A stretch of 64,000 nt of DNA from Chalara sp. BL73 (Eukaryota > Ascomycota > Leotiomycetes > Helotiales): contig CAKJVC010000090.1 of the NCBI GenBank assembly GCA_918026815.1, positions 372,001 through 436,000 on the forward strand, read 5' to 3'. The translations under genes and the position numbers were made by a program. Position 1 is the first letter of the stretch, and each line of letters begins with the position of its first letter. The notes below the pieces were generated by a model. That model did no database searches. It was given only the letters and a program-made list of their open reading frames with translations, and was not told where the DNA came from. Shown one piece after another: positions 1 through 12,853 of the stretch.

Positions 1-1295
1 AAATCATATTGATGATAGGATGAGGCAATGAGGGAAAGAGAAGACTAGAAAATGAAGGCTGAAGTGACTGAGATTGATGATGATAAAAAAGGAGGGAAAG
101 CAGTAAGGAAATGGGTGAGCCTTATAGATTCGCGAACCTCTATACTTTACATAAACTTACGAGATATCTTGAGTCTCTAACTGCTAACTTGAGAAGAGCG
201 TGTGTTTGAAGGCATAACTACGGGAGCAGGCAATGAGGCCCGGGCAGATAGCGACAGATCGCGCTAATATTCTTAGGGATGAACAATGTCTGTGCATTCC
301 TGTCAACTTCCACAATACATCACAAATGCGGATGCCCGTGGGGTGAACTTCCGGCCCGACCGATGGATTAACCCTATTGAGAGGTTCTTCTCTCATTCGT
401 AAATCCAGAACTTAGCAAATCATGTGTGATGCCACAAGGTCCACCTGCACCGTTTCCTTAGCATTTTTAGGCTTTAAATTAATGCTGTTTCAGGTGTTAT
501 GTGGTTGCTTGATAAGAAGCGGGAGCTAATTGAATATGGTCAAGCTGTCGATCATCGAAGAAGCGAACCCGATTTAAACTTCTAGAAAGATTATAGAAGT
601 CACTTTGTAGATTGTGCGAAGACTCAGCCACATAATATTCTAAATCAAGAGCTCCGGCTTTTTGGTTGACCTTGAAAGCCCCAGAACTGTTGTCTTTTAA
701 TTTCCTCTCAAGGCTGGGCAAAGCATGATCGAGAGTCATGAGGTTAACGAGGCAAATGGGAGATCGCAAATAGCCTTTCAAATACCACACCAAGTAAAAT
801 TTCATCTGACGTTTTGTGAATAATATTGGGTGCTGTTATTATCTAGGCTTGAATTGTTTCCCAAGAGATGAAGAGAAATAGAATAGAATAAGTTTGTGAA
901 GCCAGGATCATTCAGTATGCATGAATTTTAGCACAGCCACAGGTTCTCCCCCCGCATGGACCCTGCTCTTGTTGTTTCAAGTACGTGGCGCTCTCGTATT
1001 CTACGTGTCAGTGCTGTTCCATTATCCTTGTAAATCACTTAGCATCATGGTTTTAACTCTAGTTTAAACCTTATTTGTTGTTTATTCATGTTTGAAGAAC
1101 CCTACTCAACCTCCATGTCCTCTCAGTCAATATTTTCCCACTTACTATTCTTCCTTCATTTTCACAGCACCTTAATGAATTCATGATACACGATTGTGCT
1201 GCAAATGCCACCGTCGTTACCTTCGCCGGAGTGACTCTTGACGAGTCATTTTAGAAAAACACCCGATCACCACCCTTTTCTCTTTCGTAATTGAT
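1..1295. other. Intergenic / no supported gene
   Basis: AT-rich sequence without a convincing gene. A minus-strand open frame at 497-805 (102 codons) has reasonable amino-acid composition but no motif, no partner exon and no family I recognise. The last few hundred bases are pyrimidine-rich and may be the promoter of the lectin-like gene that follows. Confidence 0.5.
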
Positions 1296-1477
1296 ATGGC
1301 GAATTCTTACTCAGTACACGATCCGTATTTATCCACGTAAGAAACTTTTGCTAATGCAACAAATAGTCAAGCGACGACAAATTCACACTGGTTGGTGAAG
1401 ATGAAATACATGCACCACCATATGAGTGTCATACACCTCGAAGTGCTGTGTCATCAGCCAGTGCTTCGAAGTATGTC

Positions 1478-2837
1478 ATGGCAGACGAGGAGAGATACCC
1501 CACGGTGATAGATACCCAACCAGGTTTACATCCCTACTTGCCAGCGGATGCAAGGAGCGAAGAGACGATATTACCACTCGACAGAAGCCTGGTCAATCTT
1601 CAAAAGCTCTCCATAGCGCAACCCACTGCGCCTGTTCGCAAACATTTTGGTATACCACGCCCAATCTTCCTCCGCCTCCTGGCTGGATTCCTCGCGTTTG
1701 TCGTTATCGGTACCATAATAGGAGTGGTCGTAGGATTAAAATTAAAGTCCAAACCCAGGACTAGGTTACCTGCAATCACTTCCTCCGGTGTCTTTGTAGG
1801 AGACGGCAAAAATGGCACCAACTGGAACATGCAACTCTACTACATGAACAGCACTACTGGCGAAGTCACCTTCAGACTGCACACTGGTGGTGCGACCTGG
1901 GGTGCCGAACAAACCATGAATCTTTCTATTATTCCAGAAGTGGATGCCTCGATGACAGCCACCAGCATGGCAGGCAACGATGGCAACGTTTATCTCAATT
2001 TATTCTACATCAAGGGTACAGCAATAATTCTAGCCAACGTCAGCTGTGCTGCTACTGTTTGTGAAACAGTGTTTAACGATGCCATCACGAAAGGCGTCAC
2101 ATTCCCCTTGTCTCGAGACTCAGCCCTCGATGCCGTGTACCTCGGCTCTACTGACGGCTTTCGTGTTTTCTACCATAACTCGGATCATTATATCACTCAG
2201 CTAGGAAGTTATGGAGATGGATTGTGGGATCGGGGGCAGACTATCTCTGGAAAGGCTTTAGCTGGGAGTAGTATTTCAGCAGTTGCAGTTGGTACGGAGG
2301 GAGCCATCAATGTGGTGTATGTGGATGCGAAATCCAAGATACTCTATAATGTGCAATGGGATGGGAGGTGGGGAAATCGTAGGTCATCCCAGCAGTCCCT
2401 TCATAGTCTTAAGGATTCGAATTAAGAGCGCGAACTAATGGTTACTCACAGCTGCGCCTTTAACCAATGTCACCATCCCTAACTGGGACCCCCTCGCCGC
2501 CATGACGTTAGCCTGGCAACCAGCCAGCGACATCTTGCGTGCTTATTTCACTGACACGCATAAGTTCATCCAGGAATTCTCTGGAAGAAATGCATCGACC
2601 GCAGACTTCGCCGCAATCACTCGAGGCGACGTTCCGCAAAATTCTACGTCTGGAATCACTACCCCAGGCTGGACTCAGTCACCTATACATGATCTGACGT
2701 GGTTACCGAGCGATGCCTTAGGCGCCGAAATCGCGTCCGTGGCCTGGCTGGATCAGGTCAGGTTCTATCGTCTTATTGAAGGGAAGTTGGCAGAAAGTGC
2801 GCTGGCGCAAGGGGTCTGGTCTGCCAAGTTTATCTGA
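1478..2837 (+). CDS. Membrane-anchored fucose-specific lectin-like protein
   Basis: Two exons, 1478-2378 and 2452-2837, joined over a 73-nt intron (donor GTAGGT, branch CTAAT, acceptor CAG). The frame runs through and gives about 428 residues from the ATG at 1478. A cytosolic N-terminal tail of roughly 65 residues is followed by one hydrophobic segment (about residues 67-90, LLAGFLAFVVIGTIIGVVVG) and a basic stop-transfer, then repeated beta-propeller blades with GLWDRG- and VQWDGRWG-type motifs typical of the Fungal_lectin (AAL/fucose-specific lectin) family. Predicted type II membrane protein with the sugar-binding propeller outside the cell or in the secretory lumen. The frame stays open upstream to 1367, and a further exon from the ATG at 1296 through a possible 35-nt intron (1337-1371) would lengthen the tail; that intron is shorter than usual, so the start is uncertain. 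Fucose binding is inferred from the family. Confidence 0.8.
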
Positions 2838-4262
2838 GTTTCTGGGATGGGATAAGGTAGTACTCTTTTGCCAGGACGGGGAAAGAAAAATATTCTGTAA
2901 ATATTTATATATAATGTGAAATAAACTAAATACAACTTAATTAGTAAAATTAGGGGGCAAAAGATTTTGACATTACATGACAATTTGACAAAATTTACAC
3001 TTTTGCGAATAACGCTATAACTGGTAATATATTGATTGGATGTTAACATTTTTATAGCTTTAATTCAAACCATTTTCAACTCAGCTATTACCATATTTAG
3101 TATTATAATGATTAAGTTATTGAAAGATTTATGTAAACATAATATTGTAGGCTTATTTCTAAAGTTTCTATAGTGCGAAACAACTCCGCGTGGCTTACCA
3201 CAAAAGAGTAGATAAACCAGTACTCTTTATTGTGATTAAAGGTCTCCGAACGATTCTCGGGCCTGCATCAATCACTCTAAGGCGCCATCATGATGCAGTT
3301 CCCGCCACTGCGGGGCGTTGGCCACCACAAAACGGAAAAGAAATCAACTTGATTTGAACCTCAAAACTCTACTTAAGAAACTTGGCAAAAACACTCGAGC
3401 CTAGATCAGTCTCTCTTTCCCGGCGCCATCTTTCTCAACAATTAAGCCTAGCTGTAGTTTATTAAACAGTTCTCTCAAATTGGCATTGTGATAGCCTAAG
3501 CCACCATCTCTCAGACTTGGAAGTTGTAAGCACCAAGATGGTATTACCCAACGACCATATCAAACAGCCCAATACACATTGTACATCGCGGCAAATTTTG
3601 AAGCGAAATGTATCTAAATATCGGAACATATTGCTTTTGCCCCTGAGACAGCAAAATAAGGTTTTCTGATGGCCGCCGCAATTCTCGTTCAAGAATTGTC
3701 AAAAAAAACACTGCCGAGCAGCCTTATACTAACCACGTGGCTGACCACAATCTTCAATCTGTAACTTTACGCGTTCATCATAATTTCACCTGGGCGCTTA
3801 TCCTTCACAATTTACAGATGCTGAAATGGCCCCTTCGGCAACGCCTATTGACTTCTATTTGGAGACAATTTTTTCCACAAAAGTCTCATTTCCGTCGTGT
3901 CAATCAATCATGCACATTTAAACCCTGTACCCCTTTTCTTTAGCGAAACCTTGCAGATGTCCAGTAGTAACACGACCCTTCAAAGAATAATACATTTACT
4001 AGAACCATTGTTAGTCAAGAGTAGAGGCCGACGTTATCCACGATATTCTAAATTTCCAACAAGTGCAACGAGTCTTGCGACAGCTTGTATGAAAATTCAC
4101 GCAATTTCTCGAGCATTAAATGTCCTTATGCCAGGATTTCAGTGCCAAGACAAGTACGTCATCTTCCCCCCACATCACACACCGAAACCATATGCTGCCA
4201 AACACCAAAACAAACAGACGACGATTAGCATCCTATAACTAGGCTGCGCACTTGAACCAGCA
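2838..4262. other. Intergenic, AT-rich
   Basis: About 1.4 kb of AT-rich sequence between the lectin-like gene and the flavoprotein gene. Short open frames (for example 3462-3692 minus and 3897-4238 plus) show no domain, no splice partners and random-looking composition. I see nothing else in it. Confidence 0.5.
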
Positions 4263-5559
4263 ATGACTACTCCAAAGCAATCAATAGTAATAATTGGCTC
4301 CGGTTGGGCCGGCGCGACATTGTCTACCGCCCTTGACGAAACCAAATACAGTATCACAGTAATCTCCCCTGAGACAACAACACCCTATACCCCATTGCTT
4401 GCGAGTGCAGCTTGTGGGCTATACGATTTCAACGTTGTGGAGACACCGATACGGCATACCAAGAAGCGCATAAAATTTATCAAGGCACTGGTGGAGAAGA
4501 TTGACTTCGAAAGCAAGAAATTGCACTGCAAGCCTACATTTGATGACTTGCCCGTGAGGGGTTTCGAGCTGGACTATGATATTATTGCCATCGCACCAGG
4601 CGTAAGTGCCGTAATTATTCATATTGAAAATTAAACTCACCTAGGGACAGTGTACAAACCAAACCTTCGGCACCCCTGGCGTAGCGGAGCACGCTCTCTT
4701 CGTCCGGAATGTCAAGGATGCCCAGAGAGTCGCGGCACGCGTCCAAGATTGCTTCGAGAAAGCATCTATTCCGGGGCTGAACGAGCAACAGCAACGTGAC
4801 TTGCTGCATTTCGTGATCGTCGGCGCTGGTCCAACCGGCGTGGAAGTCTCATCCGAGCTCTCGGATCTGTTTGATGAAGGTTACGCACAACTATATCCAC
4901 ATCTAAAAGGTCTTGTTACCATCACTGTTCATGATGTGGCCGATAAAGTCTTATCAGGCTTCGATACGAAGCTGCAAGACTATGCAATGAGCAGCTTCAC
5001 GAAGCGTAAGATGGAAGTGTTGACGGGAAGCCATATCGAGAAGGTAGAGAGAGATGCTCTGTACACAAAAGAGAAGGGGCGTATCCCGGCTGGACTCGTG
5101 ATTTGGGCGACGGGGAATAAGTCCACACCACTAGTTGATTCGCTGGATGTGAAGAAGACCCCAAGAAACCCTCGCATCCTCACAGACGACTTCTTGAGAG
5201 TCTATACTTCCGATTCGCAGCTTATACGGGATACTTTTGCCCTCGGCGACTGTGCGGATGTTGAAGACGCCCGACTTCCTACCACCGCCGAGGTCGCCTG
5301 TCAGAAAGCCACGTATCTTGCTGAAATGCTCAACCAGGGATTTTCGAAAAAGTTCGAGTATCAGCAAACGGCTATTGTGGCGTACTTGGGACAAAATGAT
5401 GGAGTAATTAGCGGCAAGAAAGACTACTCTGGCAGACAAGCTTGGATTGCATGGCGGAGCAAGAACTTTCTTTGGACGAGGACATGGAGGCAGAAGGTAC
5501 AGATCGTGGTTGGATGGGTTTTGGACTTGCTTACTGGAAGGGTGAATGCACCGAGATGA
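4263..5559 (+). CDS. Type II NADH dehydrogenase-like FAD/NAD(P) oxidoreductase
   Basis: Two exons, 4263-4601 and 4645-5559, with a 43-nt GTAAGT...TAG intron in phase 0; 417 residues. Two dinucleotide-binding motifs are visible: GSGWAG near residue 11 for FAD and GAGPTG at about 173-178 for NAD(P)H. A FAD-contacting ALGDCAD motif lies near 315. The block FGTPGVAEH and the C-terminal AYLGQ...W..R..RQK pattern match the NDE/NDI (NDH-2) family, which passes electrons from NADH to quinone without proton pumping. It is shorter than mitochondrial NDE/NDI proteins (usually above 500 residues). It starts straight at the FAD fold with no visible targeting presequence and has no EF-hand insertion. It may be a cytosolic or peripheral paralogue, or an AIF/FSP1-like quinone reductase; family assignment is firm, precise role is not. 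Confidence 0.82.
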
Positions 5560-7117
5560 AGAGACGTGGCTATGAGATCATGATTTACGAAGGATGAACG
5601 AAGGGATCCGGGATGTCAGGCGTTGAGAAAATTTGCTTGTGAAAGTGGGAGGCGATATGTGCTCCGCTTTAGTTAATACTTAAATTTCAATTATACACAA
5701 CAACCAAAAGTCTTGCTGGATGATGACCACCATTGGTGTGACAATAGCAGCTAGGTGATCTATGCTACCATGGTATTATAAAATCTTACAACGACAGAAG
5801 ACATCATGAGGAAAATCAGACGGCAAACACGAGTATGAGGTCTACTCAAGAGCCAGGACGGGGATATTTACAAATACAACCTGCTACAGCAGTGCTACCA
5901 TCCAGTTTTTTTTTTTGGTAAGTAGTAATCAGAACCTAGTTTCACTAATCTGAATGACCCCAGCTAAGGATGTTTGCTCACGCTCCTCCTGACTCAGTCC
6001 TTCTAATGCTGAGAATCCGAGAATGTTTTCAGCCACCAAGCGTTGACACCAGCACGATCAGGCCTAGCGTCTAATGATTTCCAGAGCCTACCCGCGCATA
6101 TTTCAGCTTTAGTGAATTAAACGTTCAAACCTTTTTGAACCTTAAAAAGTTCAATGAAAGTTTATTTACCAAAAGCATTGTTGGCTATTAGAGTCAAATT
6201 TGGTCGTAGTATAATATTTCTTCAGTAGCTGCCAAAAAAACCGAATTTGGGTGTTAAATCGCCCAAAAAAAAAACAAAAAAACTTTCAGACTAGTACCGT
6301 AGCTTAAACTAACTTACATAAGTAGTATTGCCGTTTTCAATGCTAGATGTGAATATTAAAGTAACAAAATGCTGTCTTCAAAAGTTTACTTAAACGGCCC
6401 TTTCAACCTTATTTGAAGCATCAATTTGTCAAGTGTTACAAATTCAATTCTGGCGTTTAGTTCGACTAGGGAAAAGGCTCTGCTACAGGAATTTTAATAC
6501 GAGGATTCAGGAATCGATACGTGACAATGCTATTTCACACTATTGTAGTCACAAGCCGGAAGGAACGTGATATCCGGAGCTCGCTCGAGACTATTATTTT
6601 GCATATAATATTATAATGGGTCAGTGCGGAGCTAATACTAAAGTTGCAGCCTGGTAAGAAAAGCTGGACAAGTGTAGCGTTGGTGAAGTAAATAATCGTA
6701 TTAAGATACTAGCCACGTGAAAGAGCGCAATTTAATGAATAGGGACAGAGACTGTAAACAACGGCAGAGAGATTGTTATAAAAGCATCAAAGCATATAAG
6801 GAGCCTATCGAATCTTGAATCAACACAGTTATTTATCTTAGCAATGAGCTGCAATTGTTCTAGGCAGCAAATACAACATGTGTCTATCTCGATACGCTGA
6901 GTTGTTTGGATTGCTCAGGCTATTTAACGTTGATTCTACAAGAGATAAACTGCATGATATGATGGTAACCCGCTGCTGAGGATATATCCACCAGACAAGT
7001 GCCTAAGAGATTTGTGATCCCCGCAAAGGCAATTATCCAACAAAAAGAAACTAACGGAAATCAAGTTTCGGCTTGCCGGTTGTACATGAGATATATGGGC
7101 TACCATGTTGTCGAGAC
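5560..7117. other. Intergenic, AT-rich
   Basis: About 1.6 kb, AT-rich, with A/T homopolymer runs near 5907 and 6265-6285. Only short shadow frames. It separates convergent genes, so it holds two 3' ends. I recognise no terminal repeats, tRNA or coding remnant. Confidence 0.45.
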
Positions 7118-9024
7118 TTAACTGCATTGCAAGCCAACAAACTCACCTGGTGCCGGATAGTGCTTTCCGATCAGCTCAAGATTCCCATACAGAAATGGAC
7201 CATCGACAGCAAGGTTGGCAAGATAAGACCGATCGCTCAGAGGAGGCTGCAGAGTTGGAACCTCAGGTGCCGGAAGGACTAGACAAGCACGCCCATCAAT
7301 TGCTTGCATATAGTGTGCGTTGATGCCAGGAGTCTCCCAGAAAGTCATGTTAGGATCGTACTTGTTCTTAATTTCTGACAAGCGTTGGTAGTTCTCGCCC
7401 CAAAAAGACTCCCACCAATTCTGCTGTTGGTAATTGGCCTGAGAAACATTAGCACATGAATCTTTCTTCTATGAAGATGAATGGCAATTGACGTGCGGAG
7501 AATTAAAATCCAAGACATACCTCGTTGATATATGCCCCTGTATTAGGAGCAAGTTCTCGCAGTCCATCGACGTTCAATCCGAGGGCTGCATTGCTCCAGC
7601 CAACGAGATGTACAACGGCCTTTCTCCATCCGGGGTTGGCGGAAGTATCTCTACCATCGCCCTGAGACTGGCCCGGGGCCTGAAACATAACACCGTAGTT
7701 GTTGTGGCAGCCACGCAGAGCGTAGGTGATGTTCGGGCTCTGGACATGTTCGGCAGCTAGCAGACGGCTGTCGTATGGCATGATACCCCGATTATATGGA
7801 GGTGTGTCTGGTCCTATCTCCGGTTCGAAGATACCATAAGTTTCCTCAAAGAATTCACGGTAGTTCGCGAATTCGAACGGCCTAGTCTGAAAAGGTGTCA
7901 TATTTTCAAAAGACTGCATCTTGGTCAAGATAGGTCCCCAGATCTGATTTGCCTTTTTGATCCCTGCCTGGTTTCCAGGGTGGATCATGAAGCCTCGAAC
8001 ATTACTTGGGTTTGCGTAAATGGTACCGCTGATGCCTTCATCCTGAAGTCTTGGAAGCTGTCCAAGTAGATATGCCATAGCATGGCTAACGGGACCCTCG
8101 CCAGTCTCGGCGTTCGACACATTAGACCCTGTGATAGTCGAGTTGAGATACCAATTGTAGCCAGTGATAGGTACGGCGCGATGAGCCTTCCAAGTTGATT
8201 GAATGACGACGCCAAAAGTACCGCCCCCACCTCCACGGATGGCCCAAAAGAGATCAGTGTTCGAAACATTATTGGCGATAAGCAGTTGGCCATCAGGAGT
8301 TACAATCTTTGCCTCTAGCCACTGGTCGACACCAAGACCGTACTGAGCAGTGAGTGGACCATACCCACCATTTTGCCCCCAGCCACCGCTGACAGCGACA
8401 CCGGCTGTGAGAAATAAGTGATTAGATCTTCCATTTAATGACAAGATAATTCCTACCTGCGCCGCCACTCACGGTAAATAGGCCAGAAGGAGATACAGCA
8501 TAGTTAAGAGCAAGGCCAACAACAGCAGGTCCAAAGGTGACTGCGGCGGTGACACCTTCGATGGGTGTAATGACGTTGGGCTCTAAATAGGTAAAGTTGG
8601 GGCTGGGAACTCCTTCTGTCGTGGGGTAGAATGAATCAAGGACTTGGACTTTATCCAGGAGTGATAAATCAATGATAAGACCGGACGCAGCGTCGCTGCG
8701 GCCTATTTGATCGTGGCCCGTGGTAATGACTGTGAGTCGAATATTGTTCGCCGATGCGAATCTCACAGCAGCTTGGACGTCCTCGACCGACTGTACGCGA
8801 ATGCGGTAGTTAGGGATGGGTCTGCCGATACCGTCGGTACCGTTAGACGGAACGACACCGGGGATGGCAGCCCTCCATGTTTCTAGTGTGGGCCAATCGT
8901 CATCAGTAATTAGCTTGCGGCACCCGTTAGGCGCTGTGGCTGACCTGGGTGAGTTGACTAGACTGCTGACGTGACTGTGAACAAGGGCAAACAGCGTGCT
9001 GACAAGAAGGAAAATGGACTTCAT
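7118..9024 (-). CDS. Secreted FAD-linked oxidoreductase, BBE type
   Basis: Three exons on the minus strand: 9024-8457, 8404-7521 and 7438-7118. The introns are 52 nt (GTAGGA, branch CTAAT) and 82 nt (GTATGT, branch CTAAT). The product is 590 residues. The N-terminus MKSIFLLVSTLFALVHSHV looks like a signal peptide. The FAD_binding_4 (PCMH) domain follows, including the motif TTGHDQIGRS whose His104 is the expected site of covalent 8-alpha-histidyl FAD linkage. Next come the LFWAIRGGGGGTFGV segment and a C-terminal berberine-bridge-enzyme domain with WGENYQRL and a YDPN..FW.TPGIN block close to the end. Such enzymes oxidise sugars, alcohols or secondary metabolites with O2; the substrate cannot be read from sequence. 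It lies in the same orientation as another flavoenzyme upstream (9774-11389). Confidence 0.9.
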
Positions 9025-9773
9025 GGTGGAGAGGGGAGGAGTTCCAGAAGGATGGAATGAAAACCCTACTCAGGATTACAGCACATATTGCTAAACTTAT
9101 ACAGTCGATGCCCGCAGCTGGCATCTATCACACCGTGCACTACGATTAAGAGACAACAGTTCGGGCATAAGACAACATGGCTTCCCATGCAGGTCAATAC
9201 GTAAGTAACAGGTATAAAGTATTCCTGGAAAGTCCAATCCGAGCAATAGTGGAGTGTCGTATTCGCTCGCTTCTTATGCTGGGATGGTGATCAATCTCCG
9301 CTGGTTAAAATCTGGCAGCCGAGCCAATGAGGGAACGTCAACACAAGATGAAATCCCATGATCACGCCAATCAAACTTCCTGTTGACAATACTGTAGTCG
9401 GGGCTCGCTCTCTCTTTTTCTCTGCAGGATTATCAAAAGTTGGGAATCGCGCATGCATCCAATCTGCGATGGCAACCGGGAGATTATATGCAGCATTAAT
9501 CGGGAATAAGGACTGCATGGATAGGCGCGAGATGCGACAAAGAATCAAAGAAAGGCACGAAGGCAAAATGCAACCCCATTTTTAAATTCCTTCTACACAG
9601 CACACTCCTGAATTTAAAACGACCGAGTTCATTGAGTGCGGAGCCGTGTATTACTAATGAACGTACCGGGAAGAAGTCGAGCAGCTAGAGCACAGTTTGA
9701 TACAGAAATAGAAAGCGGTTTTCCTAAAGCGATATCTTCAGACACGCAATCCCAGAACTAAATAGTTTGCTCT
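9025..9773. other. Intergenic between two flavoenzyme genes
   Basis: About 750 bp forming the promoter of the 7118-9024 gene and the 3' flank of the 9774-11389 gene. Open frames here (9291-9566, 9358-9585) overlap each other on opposite strands and have no recognisable domain. Confidence 0.5.
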
Positions 9774-11389
9774 CTATCCCAGGGTACTGTTTCCATCGAC
9801 CTTGAATCCACCTTCCAAAAGCCTGGTGAATACTTTACCCGGATCATACTTGGCTCTAATATCCTTTAACTTCTGCCAGTTCTCCTGCCCGTAGCCCTCG
9901 AAGACTGGCGCACCCTTTGGGGCATCATTCAAGTACACAAACGGCAGAACCTCAAACCCAGCAACTCGCAAATTTTCTTTGATCTTAGCATTGGCTTTGG
10001 CATGGATAGCATCCACATATCGATCATCTTGGCCATCGTTCCAAGAGGGACTCTCCACCAGCCAGAGTTGCGCTTTTTCTTGGAGATTCAAAGGGTTTCC
10101 ACCATTGCCCGCGCTGGCTTTAATGATTTCTTCAGTGATAGACATCACCGTAAAGGCTGTGAAGAAACCGCGAACGGACTTCAGCTCGTTGATGGTTTGA
10201 TAGTAAGTGTCAATTGCAATGCGATAAGCTTTCAGGTCGCAAGGGATCGCGGTAAAGATAAGACGCTTACGGTTGTCATTGTCGAATTGGCCGCGATAGA
10301 TGTCTTTAGTCCAAGTATTCATTGTCCGTATAGTCATGTTTCCCGACTGGAAAGGCAGAACAGGGCCGGTAACATTCTTAAAGACTTCAGGCGTGGAACT
10401 GTTGCCATTGTAGAATAGATAGGCCCAATAGGTGAGGTTAGCATTCCTGGATGGGTTCCATCTGATCTGGGCTTCGGTGGCAGCCTTGGGATCTTTGCCA
10501 CTGTACAGGGCAATATCTACAAAACCTTTAGTGTAGGGTTCATATGCATCTGCCCCGTATTCTACATTAGCCATCCAAGCCGATGCTCCCTCGAATGCGA
10601 GGATATTCAAACGTGTTACAACACAGAATGAATTTCCGCCGCCTTTAAGCGCCCAGAATAGGTCTGGGTTGACGTTTTCGCTTGCAGTGGTGATCGTGCC
10701 GTTCGCGAGGACACACTATTCAGCGTTCAGTGCCCTCTCCCATCAAGGATTACAATGTTCATCTTACCTCAAATTCTTTGATAGTCTTTGGTCCCATCCC
10801 GTGCTCATTACTATAAAAGCCTACGCCACCACCGAGATGAAAGCCTGTCACGCCAGTGTCTCCAAGCCTTACCCCGTTGACGGCTAGATCCAAAGGATCA
10901 AGAAACTCATATAATTGAGGCCATCTTACACCCGAACCAACCGATACGGTTTTCCTGTCCGCAGAAACTGTTATGCTGCTCATGTTAGAGCTAGAAATCA
11001 GAATTCCATGCCCGGCGATATTGGCAGCATCATCGATTGGTAAAGCTCCTCCACCACGCACAGCGAATGGAACCTTGCGGGCCGAGAAGAGCTTAACAGC
11101 TTCTGAGACCATGGTTGCGTCGTATGGAAGAAAAACGCAGGATGGGCCACGCCAAGCGCCTGTTGACCAGCTTACTGATGGCTATTAGCGCATTTAACAA
11201 GAGAAAGATGATGTACGTACCGGTATCTTCCCACGCATATCGAGGCTCACCAGGAAAGACTGTCGCATTTGGGTAGTTCTTGTAGAGGTATTTACAGCTA
11301 TCGGTGGTTTGGGTAAGGGTGTATTGAACGAGGTTTTGGGAGAAAGCTCCAGTTGCAAGAACCAGGCTTAGGAATGCCGAAGTGAACAT
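9774..11389 (-). CDS. Secreted FAD-binding oxidoreductase without the usual FAD-linking His
   Basis: Three exons on the minus strand: 11389-11221, 11174-10768 and 10715-9774. The introns are 46 nt (GTACGT) and 52 nt (GTAAGA), and the frame runs through to 505 residues. MFTSAFLSLVLATGAFSQ is a likely signal peptide. A W-rich entry block (VSWSTGAWRGPSC) leads into an FAD_binding_4 domain, with LANGTI and DLFWALKGGG motifs. The C-terminus has a BBE-like YDPGKVF block. In the segment VRGGGALP the position that is normally His (R-[SG]-G-G-H) is Ala, about residue 100, so covalent FAD attachment through that His is not expected. The enzyme may hold FAD non-covalently or have changed chemistry. Same strand and class as the 7118-9024 gene but too different to be a recent duplicate. 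Confidence 0.87.
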
Positions 11390-12853
11390 GCTGGCAGGTA
11401 AGGTTGGTTGACTGACTGGAGGTGAAGAGACAAGCAGATATGCATGTGCAATCGCTGCCTATATATTCGAGTTTGGGCTGCTCCCACTGACCACACTGCC
11501 GGTTTCTCTTCATTTCAATTTCACTTGCATACCTCAGCATCGCCCGACATGATTCCCCTCTTTCCATCGCACGAGACTCCTTCAAACCTGGAAGGTCCCG
11601 CCCATCCACCGTTGCATCTCCTCCATGGGCATATGTTTGAACCGAACCCGAATCCGAATCAGAGAGTTGGAGACAGGTTACTATAATTTGATGTTTAATC
11701 GTAGAGAAGAATCCTTGCAGTGAGGCCATTGCCTAAAGAAGGCAGTCGATTATAGTTAGTAAACCGTGCCAAATATTTGATGTTAACATACTGAAACTAG
11801 ATATTGTGCTCATTTTCATCTGAAGGGTTCACATGTGCACAGATGTGAGCATGCATTAAGATACATGGATTGCTTTGATCAATGTTGCTCTGCATGACAG
11901 GAGATGCTTAGTGGCTTTATTTAACCAATCAACTGTGAATTGGACAGATTGGGAGGAGAAACTCAGAACCAATGGTAGAATATCGACGTAATCCTGCTCC
12001 AAGAGCATCGATCATAATTTAGTATGCAGCAAACCTTGCAATCAAAAGAAACTGCCGTTGTACATTAAGTGTCCTGAGATTATCCGGCAGCGCAACACCT
12101 CCCACAGCACGAGGTATTTGCTTAAGTTACTCATTGCGATATTATAAACTGATATATCTCTAATTACAATAAGACGCGATGTCTTTGCGACTAAGATTTT
12201 TTCCCATTTTTCTGCTAATATATACAAGGTTTATCTGAATTAGGGCCACTAAATTTAATTTCTATGGGTAGAGTGGACTATATAGAGGGAAGATTCACGA
12301 AATGTGAAGCCAAACTCTTGTTTTTTTTTTGGTTTTTATTCGAAATTCCCTGGTCCAGATAACTTCTAATGCCAAGCCGCCATAAAGGCATATATACTGA
12401 CCTTATGATCGACATTGCAATAGTATAACTGAGCCGTGATCGCCTTAGGTCGTATTCGCTAGATCAACCCTATAGATACAAACCATTCTAGGTACTATTT
12501 CGAGCCAAGCATTGTTTGCCCAAGATTTTCGTACTCGCTTATTGTACTTGAGAGGGGTTGAAGGATGATATTAATTTCACCTTCCATTTACCGCTTGTCG
12601 TCGTAATGCCAAGGATTGAGAAAACAAGGACTGTACATGTACCTGCATTAATTGCTCTTGTTCCGTCAGGGCACAAGGAGAAGTATCAATTTAATTGAAG
12701 AAGTATAAGGCAATTTCCGTTGTTAGTCAGTCGGCTTCTTCGCGCTAATGGTGTGTGCTCTTAATTAACCTTCAAAGAAGAGAAGTATATAATTGTGAAC
12801 TTCGCCAAATGTCTCCTCAACCTCTTCCGCTCTTTCTGAGGGTACCTTGAATA
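11390..12853. other. Intergenic / divergent promoter region
   Basis: About 1.46 kb between the start of the minus-strand flavoenzyme and the start of the plus-strand SMP-30-like gene. T-rich stretches lie near 12320-12340. The open frames 11298-11729 (minus) and 11444-11686 (plus) lie over the promoter on opposite strands and have no domain. Confidence 0.5.

Noticed and set aside
497..805. Minus-strand 102-codon open frame
   Set aside because: Composition is protein-like but there is no motif, start context, partner exon or family match, so it is not called.
11298..11729. Minus-strand 143-codon frame over the flavoenzyme start
   Set aside because: Overlaps the signal-peptide exon of the 9774-11389 gene in another frame and has no domain; a shadow.
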